32,279 nucleotides of DNA. Source: an uncultured Verrucomicrobiota bacterium. GTDB taxonomy: Bacteria > Verrucomicrobiota > Verrucomicrobiia > Opitutales > Opitutaceae. Numbering within the stretch: position 1 is the stretch's first letter; every line of letters starts with the position of its first letter. Below, piece after piece: positions 16,552-23,424 of this stretch. Under the pieces are notes generated by a model. That model saw nothing but the letters and a program-made list of their open reading frames with translations. It made no database searches and was not told the origin of the DNA. The translations under genes and the position numbers were made by a program. The DNA lies in assembly GCA_903904685.1 (NCBI GenBank), contig CAIVDS010000056.1:1-32279 (forward strand). Reading direction: 5' to 3'.

Positions 16552-17595
16552 TCAAGCGAATTGACGAAGAAAACGGACGTCGTTCTGGTAGAAATAGCGG
16601 ATGTCGTCGATACCGTAGAGGAGCATCGCGAGACGTTCGAGGCCCATGCCGAAGGCGTAGCCGCTCCAGACTTCCGGGTCGTAGCCGACGTCTTTGAACA
16701 CGATCGGATCGACCATGCCGCAACCACCGATCTCGATCCACGGTTTGTTGACCTTGGGGAGGTGCGTCGCCGAGAGATCCACCTCAAAACTGGGCTCGGT
16801 GTAACCGAAGTAATGCGGGCGGAAACGGGTCTTCGTATCCTTACCGAGGAGCGAGACGAAGATGTAGTCTAGCAGCGCCTTCAGGTCGCGCACGGTGACA
16901 TTCTTGTCGACGTAGAGGCACTCGATCTGCTGAAAGTTCGCCGAGTGGGTCGCGTCGGTGGTGTCGCGGCGAAAGGCGCGGCCGGGCGAGACGATGCGGA
17001 TGGGCGGCGGGCCCTTGAGCATCGTGCGGATCTGCACGGACGACGTGTGCGTACGCAGGAGGTATTTCTCGTTGGGGGTCTTTTTTGAGACGTTGCCGAA
17101 GCGGGCGAATTCTGGGAGGTAGAACGTATCCTGAGCGTCGCGGGCCGGGTGGTCGGCGGGCGTGTTGAGCGCGTCGAAACAGTAATACTCGGTCTCGACC
17201 TCGGGACCTTCGACGACGGTGAAGCCGACCTTGCGCAAAATACGGGTCATCTCCTCGCGAACGAGGGTGAGCGGGTGATGAGTGCCGAGCGTACGGTCCG
17301 GAGACGGCAGCGTGGGATCGACGGCGGGCCCGAGCTGGGCGGCGAGCGCGGCAGCCTCGATGCGGGCGAGCGCGGCGTCGAGGTGGGATTGGAGGACGGT
17401 CTTGGCCTCGTTGACGAGCTTGCCAACGACGGGCTTCTGCTCCTTGGGCACGGAGCCCATCTGCTTCATCAGGGCGGTGAGCTCACCGTGGGGTCCAACA
17501 TAGCGGGCCTTGGCGGCCTCGAAATCGGAACGCGCGGCGATGGCCGGAAATTCGGCGGCGGCTTTGGCGAGAAGGGCGGAGAGCTGGTCTTGCAT
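16552..17595 (-). CDS. pheS: Phenylalanyl-tRNA synthetase alpha subunit
   Basis: The 347-residue class II synthetase subunit has an N-terminal coiled-coil arm that contacts tRNA (about 1-90), motif 2 in GRAFRRDTTDATH and motif 3 in AFGMGLERLAML. The conserved FYLPEF...LLRTHTSSVQIR and WIEIGGCGMVDP blocks are present, and the Ala of GYAFG lines the Phe pocket. It catalyses Phe activation and transfer with PheT. The gene begins 161 bases after rplT; that gap contains a strong hairpin with T tract, so pheS may be under attenuation or have its own promoter. Confidence 0.97.
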   Translation of the reverse strand: MQDQLSALLAKAAAEFPAIAARSDFEAAKARYVGPHGELTALMKQMGSVPKEQKPVVGKLVNEAKTVLQSHLDAALARIEAAALAAQLGPAVDPTLPSPDRTLGTHHPLTLVREEMTRILRKVGFTVVEGPEVETEYYCFDALNTPADHPARDAQDTFYLPEFARFGNVSKKTPNEKYLLRTHTSSVQIRTMLKGPPPIRIVSPGRAFRRDTTDATHSANFQQIECLYVDKNVTVRDLKALLDYIFVSLLGKDTKTRFRPHYFGYTEPSFEVDLSATHLPKVNKPWIEIGGCGMVDPIVFKDVGYDPEVWSGYAFGMGLERLAMLLYGIDDIRYFYQNDVRFLRQFA

Positions 17596-17651
17596 GAAAG
17601 GTGGTGGTAAGCAGACGGGCCGCAGGCTCGGAGGTCGATTCAGATTAACAC

Positions 17652-17686
17652 AAAAAAGGACGGTGCCTCGCGGGAGGCCCGTCCTT
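17652..17686 (-). terminator. Terminator or attenuator between rplT and pheS
   Basis: Read on the minus strand, AAGGACGG then GCCTC pair with GAGGC then CCGTCCTT (13 base pairs with one bulged base and loop CCGC), ending in a run of T residues (plus-strand A run 17652-17657). The hairpin lies downstream of the rplT stop and upstream of pheS. It may terminate the rpmI-rplT transcript or regulate read-through into pheST-gatCAB. Confidence 0.8.
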
Positions 17687-17726
17687 GGGGAGGGTTGCGC
17701 ACCTTGCGATGCGCCGTCCCTTTGGA

Positions 17727-17745
17727 GCGAGCCGGCAAGGCTCGC
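17727..17745 (-). other. Hairpin just after rplT, upstream of the terminator
   Basis: GCGAGCC-loop-GGCTCGC is a perfect 7-bp stem with a 5-base loop, starting 12 bases after the rplT stop on the minus strand. No T run follows on that strand; on the plus strand GTTTTT follows, but no plus-strand gene ends here. It may be an mRNA 3'-end stabiliser or part of a two-hairpin regulatory leader for pheS. Confidence 0.45.
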
Positions 17746-17757
17746 GTTTTTCAGAGT

Positions 17758-18147
17758 TTAAGCCTTCGCCTGAGCGGCGGTGGCGGCCTTGGTCTTCAAC
17801 GCGTCCTGCACTTGCTTGACGACGCCGGCAAAAGCCACCTCGTCACGGATGGCGAGGTCGGACAGAACCTTGCGGTCGAGGCCGATGTTGGCGGCATGGA
17901 GACCCTCGATGAAGCGGCTGTAGCTGATGCCATGGGAGCGGCAAGCAGCGTTAAGACGCACGATCCAGAGACCACGGCGGTCGGCCTTCTTTTTCTTGCG
18001 GGCGGCGTAGGCATACTGCCAGGCGTGCTGGACAGCATCTTTGGCATAGCGGAAGAGCTTCGACTTGTTGCCGAAGTAACCGCGGGCGTATTTGAGGACT
18101 TTCTTATGCCGCTTACGGGAAGCGGGTGAGTTTGTTGCACGAGGCAT
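17758..18147 (-). CDS. rplT: 50S ribosomal protein L20
   Basis: The 129-residue basic protein matches bL20: the RKRHKKVLKYARGYFG N-terminal block, RYAKDAVQHAWQYAYAARKKKKADRR split across the long helix, LWIVRLNAACR, and GISYSRFIEGLHAANI. It binds 23S rRNA early in large-subunit assembly and, in several bacteria, represses its own operon by binding leader mRNA. It is about 10 residues longer than the usual 117-120, with an Ala/Lys-rich tail. It follows rpmI by 82 bases. Confidence 0.97.
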   Translation of the reverse strand: MPRATNSPASRKRHKKVLKYARGYFGNKSKLFRYAKDAVQHAWQYAYAARKKKKADRRGLWIVRLNAACRSHGISYSRFIEGLHAANIGLDRKVLSDLAIRDEVAFAGVVKQVQDALKTKAATAAQAKA

Positions 18148-18229
18148 GTTGGTGTATGTGTTTTTTATGCCGTCAGGTCGTCTCGTTAGGATTCACCCGA
18201 CTGGCTGGTTATGGTTGATGCCCTTGGCT

Positions 18230-18424
18230 TTAGATGCCGAACGGCAAGCAGCGTTTGAGCGGCTTGGCGTGGCCGGGAGCCACAAGCTTATCCTTGGAGG
18301 CACGACGCTTTTGCTTCGTGCTCTTCGCGGAAAGCAAGTGACGAAAACCGGGCGTGCGGCGCATAAGCTTACCAGTGGCGGTGAGCTTGAAGCGCTTGGC
18401 GACGGACTTTTTGGTCTTTTGCAT
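18230..18424 (-). CDS. rpmI: 50S ribosomal protein L35
   Basis: The 64-residue protein begins MQKTKKSVAKRFKLTATGK and contains the typical GFRHLLSAKSTKQKRR stretch and a KRCLPFG end, which identify bL35. ATG 18424 gives the conserved start; 15 upstream in-frame residues (to 18469) are not L35-like. No Shine-Dalgarno sequence is visible. In most bacteria rpmI-rplT follows infC (IF3); here the upstream neighbour is the divergent tRNA cluster and infC is not adjacent. Confidence 0.95.
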   Translation of the reverse strand: MQKTKKSVAKRFKLTATGKLMRRTPGFRHLLSAKSTKQKRRASKDKLVAPGHAKPLKRCLPFGI

Positions 18425-18610
18425 GGAGATAGAGCGGAAGAAAACAGAGGGAGGATGAGGCATTGGCAAGGGGAAACTTGGCGCATTTGCGCAATTATGC
18501 CACAGGCCCCGCCCTCAAGATCATCGAATATCATTGATCGGAATGATTGTGTGGATGGGGTTGAAAGGCGTAATACCTAAGATAAATTACCCGACAAAAT
18601 AAAAACACCG

Positions 18611-18616
18611 TTGACA
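18611..18616 (+). promoter_or_regulatory. Candidate -35 box for the tRNA cluster
   Basis: A consensus TTGACA occurs 39 bases before tRNA-Lys. The expected -10 position about 17 bases on (near 18634-18639) is a poor match to TATAAT, so only the -35 half is supported. No other consensus box is seen in the 231-base gap between rpmI and the first tRNA. Confidence 0.4.
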
Positions 18617-18655
18617 AAGCTGTCCGTGTTTTGAGTTTCTCACCCCTCGTTTTTT

Positions 18656-18730
<75 letters not shown>

Positions 18731-18813
18731 ATTTCCCCTTTCCGGCCTGCGCGGGGAGGGTTTCAGGTGACAGTTCTTTGATTACTTGTTTTGATCGTGT
18801 CGGCTGATTTCAC

Positions 18814-18888
18814 GCCGGCGTAGCTCAATGGTAGAGCACCTGTTTTGTAAACAGGCGGTTGCGGGTTCGAATCCCATCGCCGGCTCCA
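18814..18888 (+). tRNA. tRNA-Thr (anticodon TGT)
   Basis: The cloverleaf has acceptor GCCGGCG/CGCCGGC, D stem GCTC/GAGC, anticodon stem CCTGT/ACAGG with loop TTTGTAA (anticodon TGT, reading ACA), and T loop TTCGAAT. The T stem has one C-A mismatch (GCGGG/CCCAT). CCA is encoded. The discriminator base is T. Confidence 0.94.
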
Positions 18889-18918
18889 GTCGGCGCCCAT
18901 GCCCACGATCTTTCTCAC

Positions 18919-18992
18919 TGCCTGATGGTGTAATGGTAGCACAAGCGACTCTGACTCGCTTAGTCTAGGTTCGATCCCTAGTCGGGCAGCCA
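18919..18992 (+). tRNA. tRNA-Gln (anticodon CTG)
   Basis: Acceptor TGCCTGA/TCGGGCA, D stem GTGT/GCAC, anticodon stem AGCGA/TCGCT with loop CTCTGAC (anticodon CTG, reading CAG), T arm CTAGG-TTCGATC-CCTAG, and encoded CCA. If the organism has no glutaminyl-tRNA synthetase, this tRNA is first charged with Glu and then amidated by the GatCAB encoded nearby. Confidence 0.95.
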
Positions 18993-19049
18993 ATTTTCAT
19001 TAACCGTTTCTCTTATGAGTTACGGTAACTTTGTGTCTTATTTATTAGC

Positions 19050-19068
19050 GCACTCCCAAAAAGAGTGC
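19050..19068. terminator. Hairpin between tRNA-Gln and pilT-like gene
   Basis: GCACTC-CCAAAAA-GAGTGC is a perfect 6-bp stem with 7-base loop, 57 bases after tRNA-Gln and 8 bases from the stop codon of the convergent ATPase gene. Neither side has a clean T run, so it may be a weak bidirectional terminator. Confidence 0.4.
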
Positions 19069-19076
19069 ATTGATTC

Positions 19077-20138
19077 TTAAATGTCCGACGACGGGCGCTC
19101 GAACGAGCCTTTGTCCATCGCCTTCATGTAGGCCTCGCGCTTGGAAATACGCCCGGCGGCAAGCAGTTTTTTGAGAGAAAAATCCATGGAGACCATGCCT
19201 TCGGCCATCGAGCTTTCGATGATGTTGCGAATAGCGTTGATGTTGCCGCTGCGGATCGTGCCACCCAACGCATCGTGCGGCAGCAGGATTTCATGAACGG
19301 CTGTGCAGGTGCCATCGGTCGTCTTGCATAGCAACTGGGAAACCACGCCGCGCAGGCAGCCGCCCAGCATGACGCGAATCTGATTCTGCTCGTCGGCGGG
19401 AAAGGCGTCGATAATGCGATCGATCGTCTTGGGCGCGTTGTTGGTGTGGAGCGTGGCAAAGACCAGCATGCCCATCGAGGCGCAACTGACAGCAAGTCGC
19501 ATCGTATCCAACTCGCGCATCTCGCCGATCAAAATGACGTCGGGGTCCGCCCGCATGGCTCCCTTGAGCGCATCCGCAAACGTCTCGGTGTGCTCCAGCA
19601 CCTCGCGGTGGACGATGATGGATTTTTTGTTGGTGTGAACAAACTCCACGGGATCCTCAACCGTGATCACATGCCGGCGGGAGGTCGTGTTGATGTGATT
19701 GATGATTGCCGCGAGAGTCGTAGATTTTCCGTTGCCCGTCGGTCCAGTGACCAGCACCAAGCCTTCGCGCAACGCGCAGAATTTTTTCAGCACCTCCGGC
19801 AAGCCCAGCATTTCCAACGACTGGATCGTGGCGGGAATCTGCCGGAAAACCGCCGCCTGCCCCCAAGCGTTGTAAAGGAAGTTTACACGGAACCGCGCCT
19901 GTCCGCCGATCTCATGGGCAAAATCGATATCGTGGTGCTTCAGATAATAATCCCATCGGTGCGGAGGACAGATTTCCTTCGACAATGCTTCCATCTGCTC
20001 GGGTGTGACCACCGGAAACTCGGCCATCGTCGCGAGTGAGCCGGAGATGCGCGCCCTCGGCGACAGGCCTATAATGAGGTGAAGGTCGGAGCCCCCCATG
20101 GCGAGCATGGCGCGGAGTAGTTGATCAATCGCAGGCAT
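19077..20138 (-). CDS. PilT/PilU-type twitching motility ATPase
   Basis: The 353-residue hexameric secretion ATPase has an N-terminal PAS-like domain (GGSDLHLIIGLSPRARI) and a RecA-like core: Walker A GPTGNGKST (132-140), the Asp box VITVEDPVEFVH, Walker B DVILIGEMRELDT and the His box ATLHTNNAPKTIDRI. The C-terminal EGMVSMDFSLKKLLAAGRIS block is typical of PilT/PilU retraction ATPases, which depolymerise type IV pili at the inner membrane. I use ATG 20138; a TTG two codons upstream is in frame. It begins 18 bases after the preceding ATPase gene, so the two are co-transcribed. Confidence 0.92.
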   Translation of the reverse strand: MPAIDQLLRAMLAMGGSDLHLIIGLSPRARISGSLATMAEFPVVTPEQMEALSKEICPPHRWDYYLKHHDIDFAHEIGGQARFRVNFLYNAWGQAAVFRQIPATIQSLEMLGLPEVLKKFCALREGLVLVTGPTGNGKSTTLAAIINHINTTSRRHVITVEDPVEFVHTNKKSIIVHREVLEHTETFADALKGAMRADPDVILIGEMRELDTMRLAVSCASMGMLVFATLHTNNAPKTIDRIIDAFPADEQNQIRVMLGGCLRGVVSQLLCKTTDGTCTAVHEILLPHDALGGTIRSGNINAIRNIIESSMAEGMVSMDFSLKKLLAAGRISKREAYMKAMDKGSFERPSSDI

Positions 20139-20156
20139 GGGCAAAGGGTCGGGTGA

Positions 20157-21596
20157 TCAGGCGCCGGGAATCGCCTGACGAATATTGCGGTTGAGAATGT
20201 TGGATGCGGCGGTCTCGTCGGAAATTTTCTTTTCCTGCCAGAGATCGAGAATCGCGTTGTCCATCGAAATCATGCCCTCGCGACGCCCCGTATCGAGCGC
20301 ACTGGGTATGCCCTGGGTCTTGCCATCACGCACCATCGAGGAAACCGCGAGGGTGTTGACGAGAATCTCGCACGCCAGCACCACGCCGCCATCGAGCGCC
20401 GGCAGGAGCCGCTGGCAGATGACCCCGCGGAGACTCTCGGCCACCATGGCGCGAATCTGCGCCTGCTGGACGGGAGGGAAGACGTCCAGCAGGCGGTTGA
20501 GCGTAGTCGTGACGTCGCTCGTGTGCATGGTCCCGATGACGAGATGCCCCGTCTCAGAGGCGGTGACCGCCATCTCGATGGTGTCGAGGTCGCGCAGCTC
20601 GCCGACCACGATAACGTCGGGGTCTTCGCGCAGCGCGCTTTTGAGCGCCGTCGCAAACGTATCGGTATGCACACCCGCCTCGCGCTGGGTGATGTTGCAA
20701 CCCCGGCTGGCATGCACGAACTCGATAGGATCCTCGACCGTGATGATGTGGTCGGTGCGCGTGCGGTTGAGCTCGTGGATAAGGGAATTGAGCGTGGTCG
20801 TCTTGCCTGATCCCACCGGCCCGGTGACGAGGATGAGGCCGTTGTGATAACTGAGCAGCCGCTTGATGACATCGATATTTTTGAAGCCCAGATCCACCGG
20901 AGGCCGCACCCGCGCAGGCACGATGCGGTAGGTGCCCGTGACACCGTCTTTTTGAAGCATCAGATTCGTGCGAATGCGACGGCCGCCCAGCATGGCCAGC
21001 GCGTAATCGAAGTCATGCTTGGCCGCAAACAACGCGGCCTCATCCGGAGCCAGCAGACAGGTATTAAGCTTTTCCGCATCCTCGGCCGACAACACGTCGG
21101 AGCTGAGAAACTCAAGCACCCGCATGTTGCGCACAAACGGCGGCGATCCGGCGGAGAGATGCAAGTCGCTGGCTCCGATGCCTTGCACCGCCTCGAGCAG
21201 TCCCAGCATAAACGCCTTCAGCGGCTCGCCCGACATCTCCTTCACCCCGCTAAAATCCACCATGCCGGCCGCTATTTTAACCACTGCAGGCTTCGTGTCG
21301 GTGGTCGATGAGGCCGGCCACAGTTTTAAAACCACCTCCGGGGATGCCTCCACCTCCTTCCGGGTCAACGCAAGCTCCGGCGGTTCAGCCCCCGATGCGG
21401 CGATCTCCTTGGCCTCCTGAGCCAGTCGGCTCAGCAGGGCGAGATCAGCCCCGTAGTTTTTATCGGCCACCAAGTTCGCAAAGACTTCGGCCTCGGCGTC
21501 CACCGGAAGTGCGAAGGCCAGTTGCGCGGCCTGTTTGTCACTGAGCACTCCTTCCTGTGCACAGAGAGAGGCAAACCACTTGATTTCATTCTTCAT
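20157..21596 (-). CDS. PilT-like ATPase with N-terminal extension
   Basis: This 479-residue protein has an extra N-terminal region of about 125 residues (Ala/Glu-rich, partly helical, unknown role) before a PilT-type core. The core shows ASDLHLSAGSPPFVR, Walker A GPVGSGKTT (259-267), ITVEDPIEFVH, Walker B DVIVVGELRDLDT, and the His box GTMHTSDVTTTLNRLLD. The C-terminus (REGMISMDNAIL) also fits the retraction ATPase group rather than the PilB extension motor. It is probably a PilU- or PilT2-like accessory motor for type IV pili. Start at ATG 21596, divergent from the ABC ATPase gene. No pilin or pilus assembly gene is in the window. Confidence 0.9.
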   Translation of the reverse strand: MKNEIKWFASLCAQEGVLSDKQAAQLAFALPVDAEAEVFANLVADKNYGADLALLSRLAQEAKEIAASGAEPPELALTRKEVEASPEVVLKLWPASSTTDTKPAVVKIAAGMVDFSGVKEMSGEPLKAFMLGLLEAVQGIGASDLHLSAGSPPFVRNMRVLEFLSSDVLSAEDAEKLNTCLLAPDEAALFAAKHDFDYALAMLGGRRIRTNLMLQKDGVTGTYRIVPARVRPPVDLGFKNIDVIKRLLSYHNGLILVTGPVGSGKTTTLNSLIHELNRTRTDHIITVEDPIEFVHASRGCNITQREAGVHTDTFATALKSALREDPDVIVVGELRDLDTIEMAVTASETGHLVIGTMHTSDVTTTLNRLLDVFPPVQQAQIRAMVAESLRGVICQRLLPALDGGVVLACEILVNTLAVSSMVRDGKTQGIPSALDTGRREGMISMDNAILDLWQEKKISDETAASNILNRNIRQAIPGA

Positions 21597-21725
21597 GGGG
21601 GCGTTTGCTTATCCAAAACAAGCCGACGCCGTAGGAAAGACAAAACGCCGCCAATCAATCATCGACTCACCCGCATCTTCTCTTTGCGTCCGGCGCGCTT
21701 TGCGTTTCACTCCGCGCTTCCATCC

Positions 21726-22703
21726 ATGATCGAGGTCCAAAATCTCACCCGCATCTTTCGCACCTACAAAAAACAGCCCGGCTTCTGGGGCGGCGTGCGC
21801 GGTCTGTTCAAGCGCGAGTTCGAGGAGATCGCCGCCGCCAAGGATGTTTCCTTCTCCATCCGCGAAGGCGAGTTCGTCGGCTTCCTCGGACCCAACGGCG
21901 CAGGCAAAACTACCACGCTCAAAATGCTATCGGGGCTTATCTTCCCCACCAGTGGAACCGCCCGCGTAGCCGGCTTTGACCCCACCAAACGGGAAAACGC
22001 CTATCGTCGCCTCTTCGCTCTCGTCCTAGGGCAAAAAAACCAGCTCTGGTGGGACCTTCCCGCCATCGAATCCTTCCTGCTGCTCCGACACATCTACGGA
22101 CTCCCTGCCGCCGAGTATCAATCCACCCTCGACGAACTCGTGGACATCCTCGATGTCCGCGCCAAGCTCAACGTCATGGTGCGCGAGCTTTCGCTTGGCG
22201 AGCGCATGAAGATGGAGCTCATCGCCGCCCTCCTCCATCGCCCGCGTGTTCTCTTCCTCGACGAGCCCACCATCGGCCTCGACGTCGTTTCGCAAAAAGC
22301 CGTCCGCCAGTTTCTCCGCGAGTATAACCGCAAGCACAAGGTCACCATCCTGCTCACCAGCCACTACATGGCCGACATCAAGGAACTCTGCGACCGTGTG
22401 ATCGTCATCCACAAGGGCATCAAGATTTACGACGGCGCCCTCGACCGACTCGAAAACGCCGACGGCAGCCGCAAAAAGATCATCCGATTCATCCCCGCAG
22501 ACGGCGCCTTCCCCGAGACGTGGCAATCCCGCCATGGCGCGACCACCCGCGACGCCGCCGAGGGCAAGTTCACCGTCCGCGTCCCCCGTGAGAACGTCGT
22601 AGCCGTCTCCCAGGAAATCCTCACCACCGGCCCCGTCGCCGACATCACCATCGAAGACGTACCGCTGGAAGACGTGATCGCCGAGCTCTTCGCAGCCCAG
22701 TGA
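21726..22703 (+). CDS. ABC-2 type exporter ATP-binding protein
   Basis: The 325-residue ATPase has Walker A GPNGAGKTT (55-63), Q-loop region LGQKNQLWWDLPA, signature LSLGERMKMEL (variant of LSGGQ), Walker B VLFLDEPTIGLD and the H-loop TSHYMAD. The LSLGE signature and the GFWGGVRGLFKREFEE insertion near the N-terminus match the uncharacterised ABC-2 transporter group (COG4586), whose ATPase normally works with two membrane proteins encoded directly downstream. Here no permease gene follows: 247 bases of hairpin-rich sequence lead to minus-strand genes. Start ATG 21726 gives the usual IEVQNLT start; the frame is open further upstream. Cytoplasmic face of the inner membrane. Confidence 0.9.
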   Translation: MIEVQNLTRIFRTYKKQPGFWGGVRGLFKREFEEIAAAKDVSFSIREGEFVGFLGPNGAGKTTTLKMLSGLIFPTSGTARVAGFDPTKRENAYRRLFALVLGQKNQLWWDLPAIESFLLLRHIYGLPAAEYQSTLDELVDILDVRAKLNVMVRELSLGERMKMELIAALLHRPRVLFLDEPTIGLDVVSQKAVRQFLREYNRKHKVTILLTSHYMADIKELCDRVIVIHKGIKIYDGALDRLENADGSRKKIIRFIPADGAFPETWQSRHGATTRDAAEGKFTVRVPRENVVAVSQEILTTGPVADITIEDVPLEDVIAELFAAQ

Positions 22704-22950
22704 AGGCCAACCTCATTGCATGATCGGTCAACAACACCGTGACAAAAGCCTGCGACAGCAGGCTCGCAAACACGGCAAAAATCGCGCCATGCACCCGAGC
22801 CGCCCCATGAACACCCTAACGGTTACGGGCGCACCGAGGTTATCGGTGTTGAAAAAACACCCGGGTCAAAGAGACGCAAAAAAACACGGCGCAATGGCCG
22901 TGTTGGATCGAAAGCACCGGGCCACCCGTGCGGCCGGAGAACGGGACCGC
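22704..22950. other. Hairpin-rich intergenic region after the ABC ATPase gene
   Basis: This gap has no convincing gene. It holds inverted repeats GCCTGC-GACA-GCAGGC (22748-22763) and CACCGA-GGTTA-TCGGTG (22832-22848), neither followed by a T run, and the minus-strand terminator at 22878-22904. A seven-codon frame starting at GTG 22700 overlaps the ATPase stop and ends at 22723; it could be the stump of a lost downstream gene or chance. Confidence 0.5.
22878..22904 (-). terminator. Terminator of the 33-aa Lys-rich gene
   Basis: On the minus strand, CACGGC-CATTGC-GCCGTG is followed by seven T residues (plus-strand A run 22878-22884). A-T pairs extend the stem outward. It lies about 46 bases beyond the stop of the small gene at 22951-23052. 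Confidence 0.85.
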
Positions 22951-23052
22951 TCAGCGGCTGTTCTTCTTCTCGCGCTTGGCGGCTTTTTTCTCAGCAGGAG
23001 TCTTCAGCGGGGCTTTCTTGGTCTGTTTCTTGGAGTCTTGGTTTTTGGCCAT
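22951..23052 (-). CDS. Tiny lysine-rich protein, 33 aa
   Basis: The frame starts at ATG 23052 (MAKNQDSKKQTKKAP...) and ends in TGA at 22951. About two fifths of the residues are Lys or Arg, with a KTPAEKKAAKREKK end that should be helical or disordered. Short basic proteins of this style recur in Verrucomicrobia and other groups as hypothetical proteins; the role is unknown, and nucleic-acid binding is only suggested by charge. Support for a real gene comes from the consistent basic composition and from a strong terminator behind it in the same orientation. No ribosome binding site is visible. Confidence 0.6.
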   Translation of the reverse strand: MAKNQDSKKQTKKAPLKTPAEKKAAKREKKNSR

Positions 23053-23087
23053 GGTGGTTTTTGTGTTTGAGGGTGAATGGAAAACAG

Positions 23088-23124
23088 GGCGGCCGGTCCG
23101 CTCCGACGGGAGCGAAGGGCCGCC
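23088..23124 (-). terminator. Hairpin terminator of the 47-aa Lys-rich gene
   Basis: GGCGGCC (23088-23094) pairs with GGCCGCC (23118-23124), and an inner CGCTCC/GGAGCG stem (23099-23104 with 23109-23114) continues it. On the minus strand the structure is followed by TGTTTTCC, a short T run. It begins 16 bases after the stop at 23140. Confidence 0.7.
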
Positions 23125-23139
23125 ACTGTGAGGATCGTG

Positions 23140-23283
23140 TTACTTCTTCTTATTGGCGGCAACCTTGGCTTTGGTGGCCTGCTGCGAGGTGATGAGAGCC
23201 TGCTTCTTGCTGTTCGAGTCGTTTGATTTCGACTGTTTCTGCAATGCTTTTTTCTGAACGGATTTCGGAGACTTATCGCCCAT
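23140..23283 (-). CDS. Small basic protein, 47 aa (MGDKSPKS-type)
   Basis: Starting at ATG 23283, the product begins MGDKSPKSVQKKALQKQSKS and ends KAKVAANKKK. Proteins with the MGDKSPKS...QKQ...KK design occur as conserved hypothetical proteins in many bacteria; function unknown. It is Lys/Gln/Ser-rich, lacks hydrophobic segments and is probably disordered. Upstream in-frame codons to 23379 give Arg-rich sequence and are not used. It is followed by its own hairpin and then the similar 33-aa gene. It begins 141 bases downstream of the cytochrome-porin stop on the same strand. Confidence 0.75.
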   Translation of the reverse strand: MGDKSPKSVQKKALQKQSKSNDSNSKKQALITSQQATKAKVAANKKK

Positions 23284-23424
23284 GGTGGGGGTTTTCCTGT
23301 GTTGAGTTACCTCACCTTCGGAATGTTCGTTTCCCCGACGGCGTGGTTGGTTATCCGCGAAGACACGGATGCGGTGCAAGCTTTTGCCGGAGCGAGCACC
23401 GCAGCGAGAATCTCCCGCCGGAAC

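Noticed and set aside
15676-16872. Plus-strand open frame of 398 codons over pheT and pheS
   Set aside because: It is antisense to two certain synthetase genes and has no recognisable domain.
17628-17690. Possible Phe-containing leader peptide before pheS (GTG frame on the minus strand with two TTT codons)
   Set aside because: The two Phe codons are simply the terminator T run, there is no ribosome binding site, and it lacks a run of Phe codons.
18480-18501. Imperfect palindrome around TTGCGCAA upstream of rpmI
   Set aside because: Only the central 8 bp are fully symmetric; not distinguishable from chance, although an L20-binding leader could lie here.
22720-23070. Plus-strand 116-codon frame after the ABC ATPase gene, with hydrophobic C-terminal run
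   Set aside because: The hydrophobic part is the reverse image of the Lys-rich small gene (Lys codons read backward as Leu/Phe), and its first half crosses terminator hairpins.
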